The notes under the pieces are model-generated. The model was not told the origin of the DNA. It was given only the letters and a program-made list of their open reading frames with translations, and ran no database searches. Source: an uncultured Latescibacterota bacterium (GTDB lineage: Bacteria > Latescibacterota > UBA2968 > UBA8231). Taken from it: DNA of 64,000 nt. Position 1 is the stretch's first letter. Each line of letters begins with the position of its first letter. The stretch is taken from assembly GCA_951813615.1 (NCBI GenBank), contig OX638377.1, positions 868,001-932,000 of the forward strand, given 5' to 3'. This document shows, piece after piece, positions 36,055 through 45,694 of this stretch. Position numbers and translations under genes: made by a program.

Positions 36055-36573
36055 CTACTCCTGCCAGTTGGGGACGCTGCTCATGTCGGGCAGTAGGGCC
36101 AAGCCGCGGTTTTGGTCGAAGTGGACATCGACCGAGTGGTCGTGATAGTTCTGGTTGCCGCGCGCGGTTAGGTACACCTCCTCGCCGCGCAGGCACACGG
36201 GCATGGTGTGCCACACCTTTAGGTGCATGCAGATGCCGGTGCTGCCGTCGGAGTAAAAGGCGTGCAGATCTTCCGGCTCGATCATGGGCTGGATCGGGGC
36301 GACGAAAAAGACGGTTGGGCAGTGCCGGCTCGGATAGAAGGACTGCCCGGCGTCGTCGTGAAAGGCAAAGTGCGCCCGCAGCCGGCCCTCGGACAGGTCG
36401 AGTTGGTCGGATGCGGGATCTTTGACCTCGGCTCGCACCGTGTACGCGCGTTCAACCAACTCTCCTACCACGACCTCGGGTTTGGCCTCGTCAAAGGTGG
36501 AGATGACTTGCCCGAAAGGGGCAAAGGCCGAGGGGGTCAATGGCTCTACGGGAACCTTGAGAATTTTTAACAC
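36055..36573 (-). CDS. ureidoglycolate lyase (AllA)-like cupin protein, copy 2
   Basis: 172 residues from GTG 36573. That start is chosen because an AAGGAG site lies about 7 bases upstream and the alignment with copy 1 begins there (VLKILKVPVEPL against MWNLVKIPVEPL); the ATG at 36600 would overlap the preceding gene. Same motifs as copy 1: SAFAPFGQVISTF, AHFAFHDDAGQSFYP and GICMHLKVWHTMPVCLRG. The two paralogs differ enough that they may act as a heteromer or on different substrates. It lies 16 bases after the spermidine-synthase-like gene. Confidence 0.7.
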   Translation of the reverse strand: MLKILKVPVEPLTPSAFAPFGQVISTFDEAKPEVVVGELVERAYTVRAEVKDPASDQLDLSEGRLRAHFAFHDDAGQSFYPSRHCPTVFFVAPIQPMIEPEDLHAFYSDGSTGICMHLKVWHTMPVCLRGEEVYLTARGNQNYHDHSVDVHFDQNRGLALLPDMSSVPNWQE

Positions 36574-36589
36574 GGCAACGCTCCTTTTG

Positions 36590-38110
36590 TCAGAAGGCAA
36601 GCAGCATCGGCCCCATGCGCTCTAGCAAAAGGGCGCGATAGCGCTCGGCCTTGGCCACTTGTAGCTGTTCGAGCGGGTTGAAGTCGTCGGTGATGAGGTC
36701 TCCTCCGGCGGGCATGGAATATTCGTGCGCCGCCAACCACGCAGCGGCCTCAGCCTCCAAGGAAATAGGTCGCCGCGAAGCCAAGAACACAAAGTCGTTA
36801 AACGCTTCGCCCGGCAGCGAGACGAGGGCCAGCCGGTGCGGATAAACCTCGCCCAGCGTCCGGTACACGGCCGCCGCGGCATCGGCTTCTGGTCCCTCGG
36901 TAAAGCCGACGAAGTTTAGGGCCAAGAGGCCATCGTTTTTGAGGAGTCGGTTGAGGTCGCGGAGCATTTCAACGCTCAGCAGGTGGCTGGGCACGGACCC
37001 GCCGGTAAAGCAGTCGTGGACGATGAAGTCGTATTGCCGGTCGAGGCGGCGGATTTCGTAGCGGGCGTCGCCGACCAGCAGCGCGCCCGATGGCTCGTAG
37101 AGAAAGTATTGCTGTGCGGCTTTGGCCACCTCTGGGTCCAACTCTAAAGCATCGGTGTCGATGTCTTGGGCTGCAAAGGCCATGGCAATGTAGCCCCCGC
37201 CGAGGCCAATCAGCAGTGCGTTGCGCCCCTCCGGGTACAAATGGGGCAGGGCAGAGATGATTTTTTGGTAGCTGAGTACCGGCCCACGGGTGTCGAGCCG
37301 CAGTGCGCTGATGACCGAAGCGTCCGACAGCATCCATCGCACCCGGCGGGCGCGGTCATCGACGACCCGCACCCAGCCGTAGTGGCTTTCGGCTTGGTGG
37401 ACTAGGTGATAATCCCCGTATTCGGTCGGCTCTGGGTCGGTCTGGAGCCATAGCCCTGCGCCGGTGGCAATCGCCGCGGCTGCGACCGGTCCTAGCGTCG
37501 CGTGCCCCCACCGTCGCTCGTATAATGCCACGACAAGTGCCAACAGGATCAAGGCCGCGCTGACTGCGTAGAGAATCACCCGCGAGCCAAGGGCTGGCAG
37601 CAGGAAAAAGCCCAGCAGCAAGGTGCCCACCACGCTGCCGACCGTGCTGACTGCAAAGACCGAGCCGGCTGCCATGCCCACGCCTGCCCGCCGCCGCGCC
37701 GCCAGTGCGATCACCTGCGGCCCCACCATCCCGAGACAGGTCAGCGGCAAGGCAAAAAGCAGCAAGGCACTAGTAAAAGCCCCAGCGCGCAGCCCCAGGT
37801 CGTTGGTCCACAGCAAGATCGGGCGGCTGACAAGCGGAATCGCGGCCGTCGTCAGCCCGGCGAGTGCGATGGCGTAGGAAAGCCGAAAGCGCGTCTGTTT
37901 GTCGGCGACCAAGCCGCCGAGGTAATAGCCCAGCGCCAAGGCGATCAAAGCGACGGATATGAGCGAAGACCACACGTAGAGACTGACCCCGTAAAAGGGG
38001 CCGATGATGCGCGTGCCCAACAGCTCTAGCATCATCACCGCCGCCCCGGAGATAGTCACAGTGCCGTAGAGCAGCAAGCGGTTTTGGTGGTTTAGCTGTT
38101 CTTTACTCAC
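36590..38110 (-). CDS. membrane-fused spermidine synthase-like protein
   Basis: 506 residues from GTG 38110, which overlaps the TPR gene's stop by 8 bases; upstream ATG 38140 would extend the overlap. The first 200 or so residues contain about six transmembrane helices of the fused MFS/spermidine-synthase type (AVMMLELLGTRIIGPFYGVS, SVALIALALGYYLGGL). The C-terminal half is an aminopropyl/methyltransferase fold with NALLIGLGGGYIAMAFA and ALELDPEVAKAA. Function in this fused class is not established. It ends the minus-strand lipoprotein run. Confidence 0.75.
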   Translation of the reverse strand: MSKEQLNHQNRLLLYGTVTISGAAVMMLELLGTRIIGPFYGVSLYVWSSLISVALIALALGYYLGGLVADKQTRFRLSYAIALAGLTTAAIPLVSRPILLWTNDLGLRAGAFTSALLLFALPLTCLGMVGPQVIALAARRRAGVGMAAGSVFAVSTVGSVVGTLLLGFFLLPALGSRVILYAVSAALILLALVVALYERRWGHATLGPVAAAAIATGAGLWLQTDPEPTEYGDYHLVHQAESHYGWVRVVDDRARRVRWMLSDASVISALRLDTRGPVLSYQKIISALPHLYPEGRNALLIGLGGGYIAMAFAAQDIDTDALELDPEVAKAAQQYFLYEPSGALLVGDARYEIRRLDRQYDFIVHDCFTGGSVPSHLLSVEMLRDLNRLLKNDGLLALNFVGFTEGPEADAAAAVYRTLGEVYPHRLALVSLPGEAFNDFVFLASRRPISLEAEAAAWLAAHEYSMPAGGDLITDDFNPLEQLQVAKAERYRALLLERMGPMLLAF

Positions 38111-39458
38111 TGTGTTCTTTTTTCTTAGCCGCCTGTACAAGCTGCTTGTAGATCTTCATCTCAGCGGCGGCCCGCGCATCCAGCCCCTGGCTTTTGTAAA
38201 GACGGGCAAGATTGAAGTGAGTATCGGCGTTGTCCGGTGCTAGCTTGAGCGCCTTGGCAAAAGCTTGGACGGCTTGCTGCAAATCGCCGTTCATCAGATA
38301 AGCCGAGCCCAGATTGTTAAAGCCCTGGGCATAGCGCGGATTGAGCGCCAGCACGATCTCGTAGTGGTGGATCGCTTCGTCGGTGCGCCTCTGCCGCAGT
38401 AGAACATTGGCCAAGTTGTTGCGGGCGCTGAGATCTTGGTCGTTGATGCGCAATGCCGCAGCGTACTCGACGCCGGCCTCGGCGTAGCGACCAAGCCCTC
38501 CGTAGAGCACCCCTAGGTTGTAATGCGCATTGGCGTCGTCGGGGTAGAGGTTGAGGATATAGCGAAAACGCTCGATATCGGCGCTGACGGGTTGGATGCG
38601 TTTGAACATGGCCAAGAGCTTCTCACCCCGGTCTTGGTCTCCCCGCCGCAAAAAGAGCGTGCCGAGTCGGTGGTAGGCTTCGCCTTCAAAAGGGTCAAGG
38701 GCAATGGCTTGCCCAAAGAGGCGCTCGGCTTCGTCTAAGCGGCCTTGCTGCATGCGGACTTGGCCGAGCCCAGTGTAGGGAGGGGCGTAGTTTGGGTCTA
38801 GGCTGATCATGCGCGCGAAGTTAGCCGCAGCCTCCTCGAATAGACCCTGCTTGCCTTGGATTTGCCCCAGCCGGAAATAAGCGTCGCCATAGGCAGTGTC
38901 TATCTCAGTGGTGCGGGCAAATGCGCGGCTGGCCTCGTCGTAGCGCGCCTGCCGCTCATAAACCACGCCCAAATTGTAGTGGATAGCCGCGTCGTCGGAG
39001 TGTTGGAGAGCTTGCTGGAGGGCCTCTATGGCTTCGCTATAGTGGCCGTCATCGGCGTAGGCTATGGCGAGTTTGCGATAGAAGTCGCCCCGTTCGACGG
39101 TAGCGTGCAGACCCTCTTGATAGATTATTGCAGCATCGGCGTTGCGCCGCTGCCGGATGTAGATGTCGCCCAAAAGGAGATAGGCATCGGCGTGGTCAGG
39201 GGCTAACTGAACGGCTTGCTCGGCCAGTTGCGCTGCCTGCGCTAGATGGCCTTGAACCAGATTGAGGTGGGCCAAGAGCAAGAGAGCTTCAAGGTGCTGG
39301 CTATTGGCTGCGAGTATTTGGTTGCACGCGGCGACAGCATCGGTGTATTTGCCCTCTGTCGCTAGACGCTTGGCTTCTGCTAAGTGGTCGTCGGTACCAT
39401 CGCAAGCGCAAAGCAATGCGCAGACGAAAAACAGTGCCCTATAGCTGAGCCGCGTCAT
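38103..39458 (-). CDS. TPR-repeat lipoprotein
   Basis: 451 residues from ATG 39458, chosen for the lipoprotein signal (RALFFVCALLCAC, Cys about residue 17). At least ten tetratricopeptide repeats follow, e.g. DAYLLLGDIYIRQRRNADAA, AIHYNLGVVYERQARYDEAS and FNNLGSAYLMNGDLQQAVQA, ending with a basic tail. TPR lipoproteins serve as assembly scaffolds in the envelope. Its start overlaps the parvulin gene's end by 20 bases and its stop overlaps the next start, so the run is translationally coupled. Confidence 0.85.
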   Translation of the reverse strand: MTRLSYRALFFVCALLCACDGTDDHLAEAKRLATEGKYTDAVAACNQILAANSQHLEALLLLAHLNLVQGHLAQAAQLAEQAVQLAPDHADAYLLLGDIYIRQRRNADAAIIYQEGLHATVERGDFYRKLAIAYADDGHYSEAIEALQQALQHSDDAAIHYNLGVVYERQARYDEASRAFARTTEIDTAYGDAYFRLGQIQGKQGLFEEAAANFARMISLDPNYAPPYTGLGQVRMQQGRLDEAERLFGQAIALDPFEGEAYHRLGTLFLRRGDQDRGEKLLAMFKRIQPVSADIERFRYILNLYPDDANAHYNLGVLYGGLGRYAEAGVEYAAALRINDQDLSARNNLANVLLRQRRTDEAIHHYEIVLALNPRYAQGFNNLGSAYLMNGDLQQAVQAFAKALKLAPDNADTHFNLARLYKSQGLDARAAAEMKIYKQLVQAAKKKEHSE

Positions 39459-41109
39459 ACATAGCCGCCAAGTGATCCTCGTGGATAAAAATTTGTGCGG
39501 CATATTTTTCCCGCAGGCGGTCAATCAGTTCGTTATAGAGGCGATTTTCTTCCCCCTTGGTCCACCAGTAGCGAACTTGTTTGACCACTGCGTCGTATGG
39601 CTTAGGCTTTTCGGGGGTCTTTTCTAGCACCTCAAACAGCGAGAAACCACCTTGGCGGTGCGGGGTCGCAGTGATGGCCACCGGACCCGTGAGTACGCCA
39701 ACCTCTGCGGCTAGGGCCTCTGTCAACAGTTCGCCGAAAACCACCCGCTCGAAGGAGTGGATGTGGAAGCGGCCCTTGTCGTTGCCTTGGCGGATGCTGT
39801 GCCTTGTAGCCAAGGCCGCCATGTCTTCACCCGCTCGAATGCGTGTCGCTAGCGTCTCCGCCTCTTCTTGGGTGGCAACTAGGATCTCCTGCACGGTCAC
39901 TTCTCGATCTTCCATGAAACGGTGCAGATTGGTTTCGTAGTAGCGTTGAAGCACATCTTCGCTCAGGTCGACGTGCTCTTCCACGTCGCGGCGGCGCAGC
40001 TCTTCGATGAGCATCGCGCGTTTTTTGATCCGCAGCCAGTCGGCTATCGCCGGCTCCTGCGCCAAGCCGCGGCGTTCGATTGCCACAGGAAAGAGTACCT
40101 CGGGTACCAGATAGAGCCGAACGAACTCATCAATACCACTACTGTCAGTGCCCACTGAGGCGACCCGACGCACCTTCGGGTAGAGCGCTAGGAAATCAGC
40201 TAGTGTGATCTGGCCACCGTCGTAGCGTCCCACAACGCCCTCCGCGTCGATAGCCTCCACATTGTCTTGAGCGACGATGGCGGCTAACTCGGAAATACTA
40301 TGGGGATCTAGTTCGACATTGTATTCCCGCATCAACTCGGTAATGAGCGCTCGCCGACGTTCGCCGAAGGCGGCCATTAGTGTCCCTTGGGAAAAGATCA
40401 AGTAATAGCTGGCCGGCGCGGGACGTTCGTCCAACACCTTATATATATCGTAGCCGGCTTCGACCTTCAGCGGTTCGCTAATCTCGCCTTTAGCGAGATC
40501 GAAGAGCACATCCGCCACATCGAGAGAAACCCCGAACTCTTCGATATTGTTTCGTCCAACGTAGGAGTTCAACGTCCCTTGGGGACTCCCTTGCTGGTGG
40601 TGGGTCAGGGGTTGGCCGGACAGTTTCTCAAACGGGGTCCCATTCTCTAGGGCACGCAGGACTTGGGCGGCCTCGTCGGCGGTACTCGAGCGGATGCGGG
40701 CGAGTTTTAGAAGCCGATTCCACTTGCTCTCGCCCCACTGCCGTTGTATCTCCTCTTGCGGTAGGTCTATTTTATCTTGGATTTCCAGCTTGACGAATTC
40801 TTGGAAGAGCTTTTCTCCCCTCTTCTGTTCCCATTGCTCTACAAAATCTGAGTCGCTATCGATCTGCCTTCTCTGCGCCTCTAGCAACAGAAGCTCCATA
40901 TCGATCATTGCTTGGAGATATTCTTCTAATGCAGCGACGCCCTCCCGCTCGGAGAACAGGAGGGGGGGCATGTCGCTTTTGAAACGCTGTAAGTCTTCGA
41001 AGGTAATAGCGACTTCGCCCACGCGGGCTACGACGCTTGTGTCGTCTTGGGGGGAACTACAGGCGGCGATAATGACCAGAGACAAACAACCGATCGCACG
41101 CGCCGCCAT
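39439..41109 (-). CDS. SurA/PpiC-type peptidyl-prolyl isomerase lipoprotein
   Basis: 556 residues from ATG 41109, one base after the upstream stop. A lipoprotein signal is present (CLSLVIIAACSS, Cys near residue 17). The N-terminal chaperone part carries EEYLQAMIDMELLLLEAQRR, typical of SurA-type proteins. The PpiC/parvulin domain is near 370-480 (TVQEILVATQEEAETLATRI, then GDKGRFHIH-like loop). Such proteins help outer-membrane and secreted proteins to fold. It fits a block otherwise made of secreted, barrel-like and lipoprotein genes, so a folding role for them is a reasonable guess. Confidence 0.8.
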   Translation of the reverse strand: MAARAIGCLSLVIIAACSSPQDDTSVVARVGEVAITFEDLQRFKSDMPPLLFSEREGVAALEEYLQAMIDMELLLLEAQRRQIDSDSDFVEQWEQKRGEKLFQEFVKLEIQDKIDLPQEEIQRQWGESKWNRLLKLARIRSSTADEAAQVLRALENGTPFEKLSGQPLTHHQQGSPQGTLNSYVGRNNIEEFGVSLDVADVLFDLAKGEISEPLKVEAGYDIYKVLDERPAPASYYLIFSQGTLMAAFGERRRALITELMREYNVELDPHSISELAAIVAQDNVEAIDAEGVVGRYDGGQITLADFLALYPKVRRVASVGTDSSGIDEFVRLYLVPEVLFPVAIERRGLAQEPAIADWLRIKKRAMLIEELRRRDVEEHVDLSEDVLQRYYETNLHRFMEDREVTVQEILVATQEEAETLATRIRAGEDMAALATRHSIRQGNDKGRFHIHSFERVVFGELLTEALAAEVGVLTGPVAITATPHRQGGFSLFEVLEKTPEKPKPYDAVVKQVRYWWTKGEENRLYNELIDRLREKYAAQIFIHEDHLAAMYDAAQL

Positions 41110-41110
41110 T

Positions 41111-41866
41111 TTAACTCTTGTCTGCACGCCGAGTCCGGGCGTAGTACACTTCGCGCTGAAAATCATAGGGTATATCCACGGTCTCCACAGGTGCGTCGCG
41201 GAAGTCGAATCTCAGCACCATTTCGCGGACCCACAGCGTGAATTCTTCGACGTCGCGGTCGAGCGGGGGAAAGACCAAATACCCTTCTTGCTCTTGGCCG
41301 CTGAAGATCATGTCGTCGGCAAATAGGGTGCGCTGCAGGAGATCGCGCCGCTCCTTGAATCCCTTGCGCGCATTGCCGCCGTAGGCTTGGGCGTAGGGCC
41401 AATAGTACTCGGTCAAGGAGAGGAGACTGAGTGCCTCGTAGCGACGCCCGTTAGGGGCGATCAATTCGATGTTAGCTGGGTTTAGGCGGACCTTGGGATA
41501 GGCGTAGTTTTTGACCTTGACCAGAAATACGGTAAATCGCGTCGGTGCCTCCTCTTCGCCGGGCGGCGTCCAATCGCCATAGGTGTAGGGATTGGTGGCC
41601 ACGGCGTAGGGGTTGGGCAGGATAAAGCCCTCTGGAGCTTCTGAGACGCCAGCGAATTGACGGTTCAGGGCCTCGGACGACATGGGCAACATCGCTACCT
41701 CTAGACGATCTTTGACGAAAGTGATGCTGCGATCATCGCCAACCAAGTAGTTGTCGTCCGTAATTGCTGCGGGTACCACTGGGCTGGTAAAGTGCCGATA
41801 CCCGAACTTCAAGCCGCATCCGGCGAGCGCGATTAGCAATAGGAGCAAGCTACCCAATGTCTTCAT
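41111..41866 (-). CDS. lipoprotein of unknown function
   Basis: 251 residues from ATG 41866, chosen for the lipobox (LLLLLIALAGC, Cys at about 17); a longer start at 41893 would bury it. The remaining part is beta-rich, with SPVVPAAITDDNYLV, RFTVFLVKVKNYAYPKVRLN, YLVFPPLDRDVEEFTLWVRE and a last strand ending near DIPYDFQREVYY. I do not recognise the family. It ends 1 base before the parvulin lipoprotein start, so the two are surely co-transcribed. Confidence 0.6.
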   Translation of the reverse strand: MKTLGSLLLLLIALAGCGLKFGYRHFTSPVVPAAITDDNYLVGDDRSITFVKDRLEVAMLPMSSEALNRQFAGVSEAPEGFILPNPYAVATNPYTYGDWTPPGEEEAPTRFTVFLVKVKNYAYPKVRLNPANIELIAPNGRRYEALSLLSLTEYYWPYAQAYGGNARKGFKERRDLLQRTLFADDMIFSGQEQEGYLVFPPLDRDVEEFTLWVREMVLRFDFRDAPVETVDIPYDFQREVYYARTRRADKS

Positions 41867-41911
41867 GGCTACCCTCGCTTCTTTGTTGGCCAAAAGCTAC
41901 TAATACAAGAT

Positions 41912-41935
41912 GAGGAGGGGCGGCTGCCCCTCCTC
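41912..41935 (-). terminator. hairpin between the CBM9-like gene and the lipoprotein genes
   Basis: GAGGAGGGG (41912-41920) pairs perfectly with CCCCTCCTC (41927-41935) around a six-base loop. It lies downstream of the CBM9-like gene's stop at 41970 and upstream of the next start at 41866. Only a short, broken T-run follows in the minus orientation, so it may attenuate rather than fully end transcription. Confidence 0.5.
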
Positions 41936-41969
41936 TCTTTGCTAGACGGCTGATCAATACAGCCTTTGC

Positions 41970-42896
41970 TTAGTCGAGCTGGCTGTCCAAATGGCTCTTG
42001 ACTCGACCCCAACTCGTGGCTTCGACCGCCGTGTCTTCCTCGACTTCGTCGGCTTCCAATAAGATGTAGTCGAGCATCTGGTCGCCCTTCTGGTCTTGAC
42101 CCGTGGAGCCGCCCAGCGGATAGAGCTGGTGCTTGGCACCGGTCTCGCCGCCGTCGCCATCGAGCGGACGCACGCCGATATGGGTCACTTGGTCATTTTC
42201 GAATATGTGCCGAATCGCTTCGTCTTGAGTCACACCATGGATGTCCCAGAAGGCATTGCGGAACTCGAAGGTGTAAGAGACGTTGGTCGAGAAATGCTCG
42301 GCATCCGGTGGATTGACGGTCCAGGCGATCTCGAAGATGTCGCCCGTAGGCTCGCCTTCAAACATATCCGAGCTCCAGCCGATCGGCGGCAGGTCGATGT
42401 ACTCGAGCAGGCTGTTGTACGCCACGGGCTGGCCCGGCAGCGGCTTGATGCGCAGGTGATAGCGCTGGGCGTTGAGGACCTGATCGACGTTTTCGCCCAA
42501 GAAGTCGCCACCCGAGTGATCCGGATCGAAGGTGATCTGGATGCAGTCGTCGTTCCACCAGCGCTTCTGGTCTTCTTCGATCAGACGCAGGGTGTCGTCT
42601 TGAACGCGGATGAAGAAGTAGAAGCGGTTGTCCGGCGGCGTGCTCCACGCCATCAAAATGCTGACGTCGTAGTCTTCCTTGGCGATGGTCTCGCCTCCGG
42701 CGGTGAACATGCCCTCGGTCGTGAGGATGAACTCCTCGTCCAACCAGCCCCAATCGTCTTCGAGACCGTCGATGGTCATGGCGCTGGGATTGGGCACACC
42801 AGGGATGAAGTACTCAGCGCCGACGTGTGCGTTGGCCGGGCTGACTAAGGCAAACGCTGCGACGCAAACGGAAAAAAGAAAAAGGGTCTTCTTCAT
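41970..42896 (-). CDS. secreted CBM9-like (DOMON-type) carbohydrate-binding protein
   Basis: 308 residues with a signal peptide (MKKTLFLFSVCVAAFALVSP, cleaved near NAHVG). The middle has the CBM9/DOMON pattern: MTIDGLEDDWGWLDEEF, SILMAWSTPPDNRFYFFIRV, WWNDDCIQITFDPDHSGGDF and IFEIAWTVNPPDAE. CBM9 domains bind the reducing ends of glycans or haem-like ligands. The Asp-rich segments are typical of extracellular calcium-stabilised proteins. Its closeness to the envelope lipoproteins suggests that it is a cell-surface binding component. ATG 42896 is preceded by GGAGGGAACG. Confidence 0.7.
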   Translation of the reverse strand: MKKTLFLFSVCVAAFALVSPANAHVGAEYFIPGVPNPSAMTIDGLEDDWGWLDEEFILTTEGMFTAGGETIAKEDYDVSILMAWSTPPDNRFYFFIRVQDDTLRLIEEDQKRWWNDDCIQITFDPDHSGGDFLGENVDQVLNAQRYHLRIKPLPGQPVAYNSLLEYIDLPPIGWSSDMFEGEPTGDIFEIAWTVNPPDAEHFSTNVSYTFEFRNAFWDIHGVTQDEAIRHIFENDQVTHIGVRPLDGDGGETGAKHQLYPLGGSTGQDQKGDQMLDYILLEADEVEEDTAVEATSWGRVKSHLDSQLD

Positions 42897-43007
42897 ACGT
42901 TCCCTCCGTGGGATTGGTGGTATGGCTGTCTGACGATTTATCTTCTAAGACGCACTATATTACGTTTTTTAAGGGCGATTAGCAAGCTCAATTTTCGCCG
43001 TTTTCGC

Positions 43008-45641
43008 TTACTCCTGCCCAGTGCTGGCGAAGACGCGAATGAACCCAAGCGAGGTGTTGCGCTTCTCGGCCTCGAAGTTTTGCTCCTCTAGCTGAAGGCC
43101 TGCATTTAAGGTTAATTGATAGCCCAAATAAGCCGAAGTATTCGAGAACAGAATCGAATAGACGCGGCTGGTAAAGTCCTCGACATAACCGACTTGTAGC
43201 TCGGCTGGCCGGTCGCGCAAGTTCTCAAACCAACTGAACTCTAGGCCGAGCGCGATCCAAGTCTGTTCAAGGATCGAATAGCGCGAAATCAAGAACAGGG
43301 TTTCCTCTAGTTCGCGGATATTGGCCTGCGACGGATCGGTGGGAACTTCGCGTCTGAAGGTGCTTTTCCACTTGGGCCAGATGGTCAGGTCCGCACCGAT
43401 GGGAATGGTGTAGTCGGCTTTGGTGATCAGTCCGAAAAACGAGCGATCGCGCTTGTCGGCCTGCTCACCCTGCTGGTTGAAAATCTCGTGTTTGACCTTG
43501 GCGGTCGCCCTGAAGTTGCGGATGCGGTTGTAGTCTGCTTGCAAGTAAACGCTGTTGACGAAAGTGTCTTGGTTGTCGAGCGGATCGGTAAAGTCCGTCC
43601 GTCCCGTTGGGTCAACCCACAGCAGGCGGTCTTCTGGGATGTTGTCCAACACGAATTTCGCGTGCTCAAAGAGCGCGACCCGCAGGCCCGGGAAGTTCCA
43701 GCGCACGGTGAATAAGCCGTAGTTGGCCTTACTCTTGCGGGCGGAGCTTAGCTGGCGTTCGCTCAAGCGGCCGAGAGTTAGCTGCGCGTCCTCGCTGAGC
43801 ATTAGGCCACCGTAGGCGTTGTAGCCTCGGTGATCGCGGTCATAGGGATAGTCGGGTTGGCGGTCGTCTTCAAAGCGGTCGATCAGAGTGTTGTTGTTCA
43901 TGTCCATGCCGAAGAGAAAGGCCGGAGGATCGACCTCGTAGCGCAGGAAAGGCTCGTCGTAGTCGGGCCGCGAGTTGCGGTTTTGGTTGAAATCGGAGAC
44001 GAAGTCGTTGTTCTCGTCTAGCCCGGGGAACACTGCTAAGTCGGCACCCACCGAGCCACCCGAAGCGCCTATCCCGCTGCCGAATTGGCCGGCCCGCTGC
44101 CAGTCGGCAAAGCGGTCTTGGTCGTCGTTGTCATCGACGAATTCGAAGAGATGGAAAATTTCGCTGCTGTAATCGATGCCGCCCAGCGAGTTGGCCATGA
44201 ACGCGGTCGTGCTGTAATCGGGGTCCATTGTGAACATCTCGCCGTAGGCAAACCACGGATAAGAGGCATAAGACGCGGTGATATAGCCGGCTTCTCCCTT
44301 GTCTTCGGCGAGGGTGTGTTGCTCTAGGTTTTGGTTGGGGAAGCGCCGGAAGCGCCGGTTGCGCACGAACTCGGCGCGCAAGTCTAGGCCGCCGAGGCTC
44401 AGAATCTCGAAATCTACCCCGATTACGTCGCTGCCAGTGGGCAACCCGTACTCAAAGCGCAAAAACTGTTGGTTCGACCCGTCGGATATTTCGCCTTCGG
44501 CTTGCGCCACAGGCAAAAAGACGGGGTCGCCCAAGCGGTCGGTCTGCACGTTGGACGTGACGGCCACTCGGTAATCGTTGGCCAGAATCAACTCGAACTC
44601 GATTTTGCTCGCCTCCTGATAGGTCGGCACCTTTTCGGTGGGCCGGAAGCTGTTGCGGATGTCGTAGATCAGTTCGATGTTGTCCACACCCCTGGCCTCT
44701 AAGCTACCGCCGGTGCGGATTCCGCCGCGGACAATCGGGGTGATTTCCGGGTGAATCTCGCCGTCAATCAGCACGCGGTCGAAAAATAGCAGCGCGCCGT
44801 TGTCGCTCGACTCGGGCGAATCGTCCGAGATGAGGATCGTCACGGTCTCGACGCTGCCCGTGTTCTGCGGCGTGGTCAAGACGCCCTTGAGCGAATTGTC
44901 TCCCATGTCGAGGGTGCTCCGCGCGTTGTGGGCACTGACCCATGTCGCTCCTACCTTGGCAAAGTCGCCCACTTGGGCCACGCCCCGGCCGCCGAGTAGG
45001 CGGGTGGAGTTTTCCACGAGGGCGGCGGCTTGAGACTGGGTCCCGGCCGGGTTGGCCGGCGCGCTGATACGCGAGCCGAGGAAGGTGAATGCGTACTTGT
45101 CGGAGAGGAAGTCCCACTGGATGCCGTTGAAGGTTGGCTTAGAGAAGGTCAATGGGGTTAGGGTGGTACGGATGGCGTCGCCTACTGTCAGCGCGGTGTG
45201 AAACTGACCCTTGTGGGCAGACGAGATCACTACGCGGTCGAACCAACTGCTGTAGCGCGGGCTTTTGAAGATGCCGCTGCCCTGGCGCAGAGGGTTGTTT
45301 TCGGTCCAGTCGTAAATCGTCCAGCCGCGGGCGATGTAGTTGCCGAAAGCATCGTAGTGGCGATTTCCCTCTAGCTGTATATCAACGTAGCGCTCGTACT
45401 CGTCGCGGGCGTAGTTGCTGTATTCCCAGCCCCGCCAGCCGTATTCGTAGAAGAGGTTTTGCGGCAGATAAAACTTGCGGCGGTTGGGCGCTAGGGCACC
45501 AGGGTGGATTCGCACCCCGTAGATCCCTGGCTCGGCTATGGGCCGATAACCCGTAGTCAACTGAGCTAGGGCGCTGCTCCAGTCTAGCGCCAGCAACGCG
45601 AGTGCTGCACACAATGCCGATCGGATGCGAAACAAATACAT
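43008..45641 (-). CDS. large surface-associated protein, beta-rich
   Basis: 877 residues from ATG 45641, with a signal peptide (FRIRSALCAALALLALDW, ending near ALAQ). The sequence has many Tyr/Asp-rich beta motifs (PQNLFYEYGWRGWEYSNY, NYIARGWTIYDWTENN, DFNQNRNSRPDYDEPF) and C-terminal alternating strands (FRREVPTDPSQ, ALGLEFSWFENL, LGYQLTLNAGLQLE), suggesting an outer-membrane barrel. I do not recognise a named family. It is upstream in the same minus-strand run as the three tandem discoidin/FlgD-type proteins, and codon use is like theirs. Confidence 0.6.
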   Translation of the reverse strand: MYLFRIRSALCAALALLALDWSSALAQLTTGYRPIAEPGIYGVRIHPGALAPNRRKFYLPQNLFYEYGWRGWEYSNYARDEYERYVDIQLEGNRHYDAFGNYIARGWTIYDWTENNPLRQGSGIFKSPRYSSWFDRVVISSAHKGQFHTALTVGDAIRTTLTPLTFSKPTFNGIQWDFLSDKYAFTFLGSRISAPANPAGTQSQAAALVENSTRLLGGRGVAQVGDFAKVGATWVSAHNARSTLDMGDNSLKGVLTTPQNTGSVETVTILISDDSPESSDNGALLFFDRVLIDGEIHPEITPIVRGGIRTGGSLEARGVDNIELIYDIRNSFRPTEKVPTYQEASKIEFELILANDYRVAVTSNVQTDRLGDPVFLPVAQAEGEISDGSNQQFLRFEYGLPTGSDVIGVDFEILSLGGLDLRAEFVRNRRFRRFPNQNLEQHTLAEDKGEAGYITASYASYPWFAYGEMFTMDPDYSTTAFMANSLGGIDYSSEIFHLFEFVDDNDDQDRFADWQRAGQFGSGIGASGGSVGADLAVFPGLDENNDFVSDFNQNRNSRPDYDEPFLRYEVDPPAFLFGMDMNNNTLIDRFEDDRQPDYPYDRDHRGYNAYGGLMLSEDAQLTLGRLSERQLSSARKSKANYGLFTVRWNFPGLRVALFEHAKFVLDNIPEDRLLWVDPTGRTDFTDPLDNQDTFVNSVYLQADYNRIRNFRATAKVKHEIFNQQGEQADKRDRSFFGLITKADYTIPIGADLTIWPKWKSTFRREVPTDPSQANIRELEETLFLISRYSILEQTWIALGLEFSWFENLRDRPAELQVGYVEDFTSRVYSILFSNTSAYLGYQLTLNAGLQLEEQNFEAEKRNTSLGFIRVFASTGQE

Positions 45642-45694
45642 GAGATACCCCTCCCTCAAGAGGCTTTGCCGAATGGGCTAGGAGCTATTATTAA

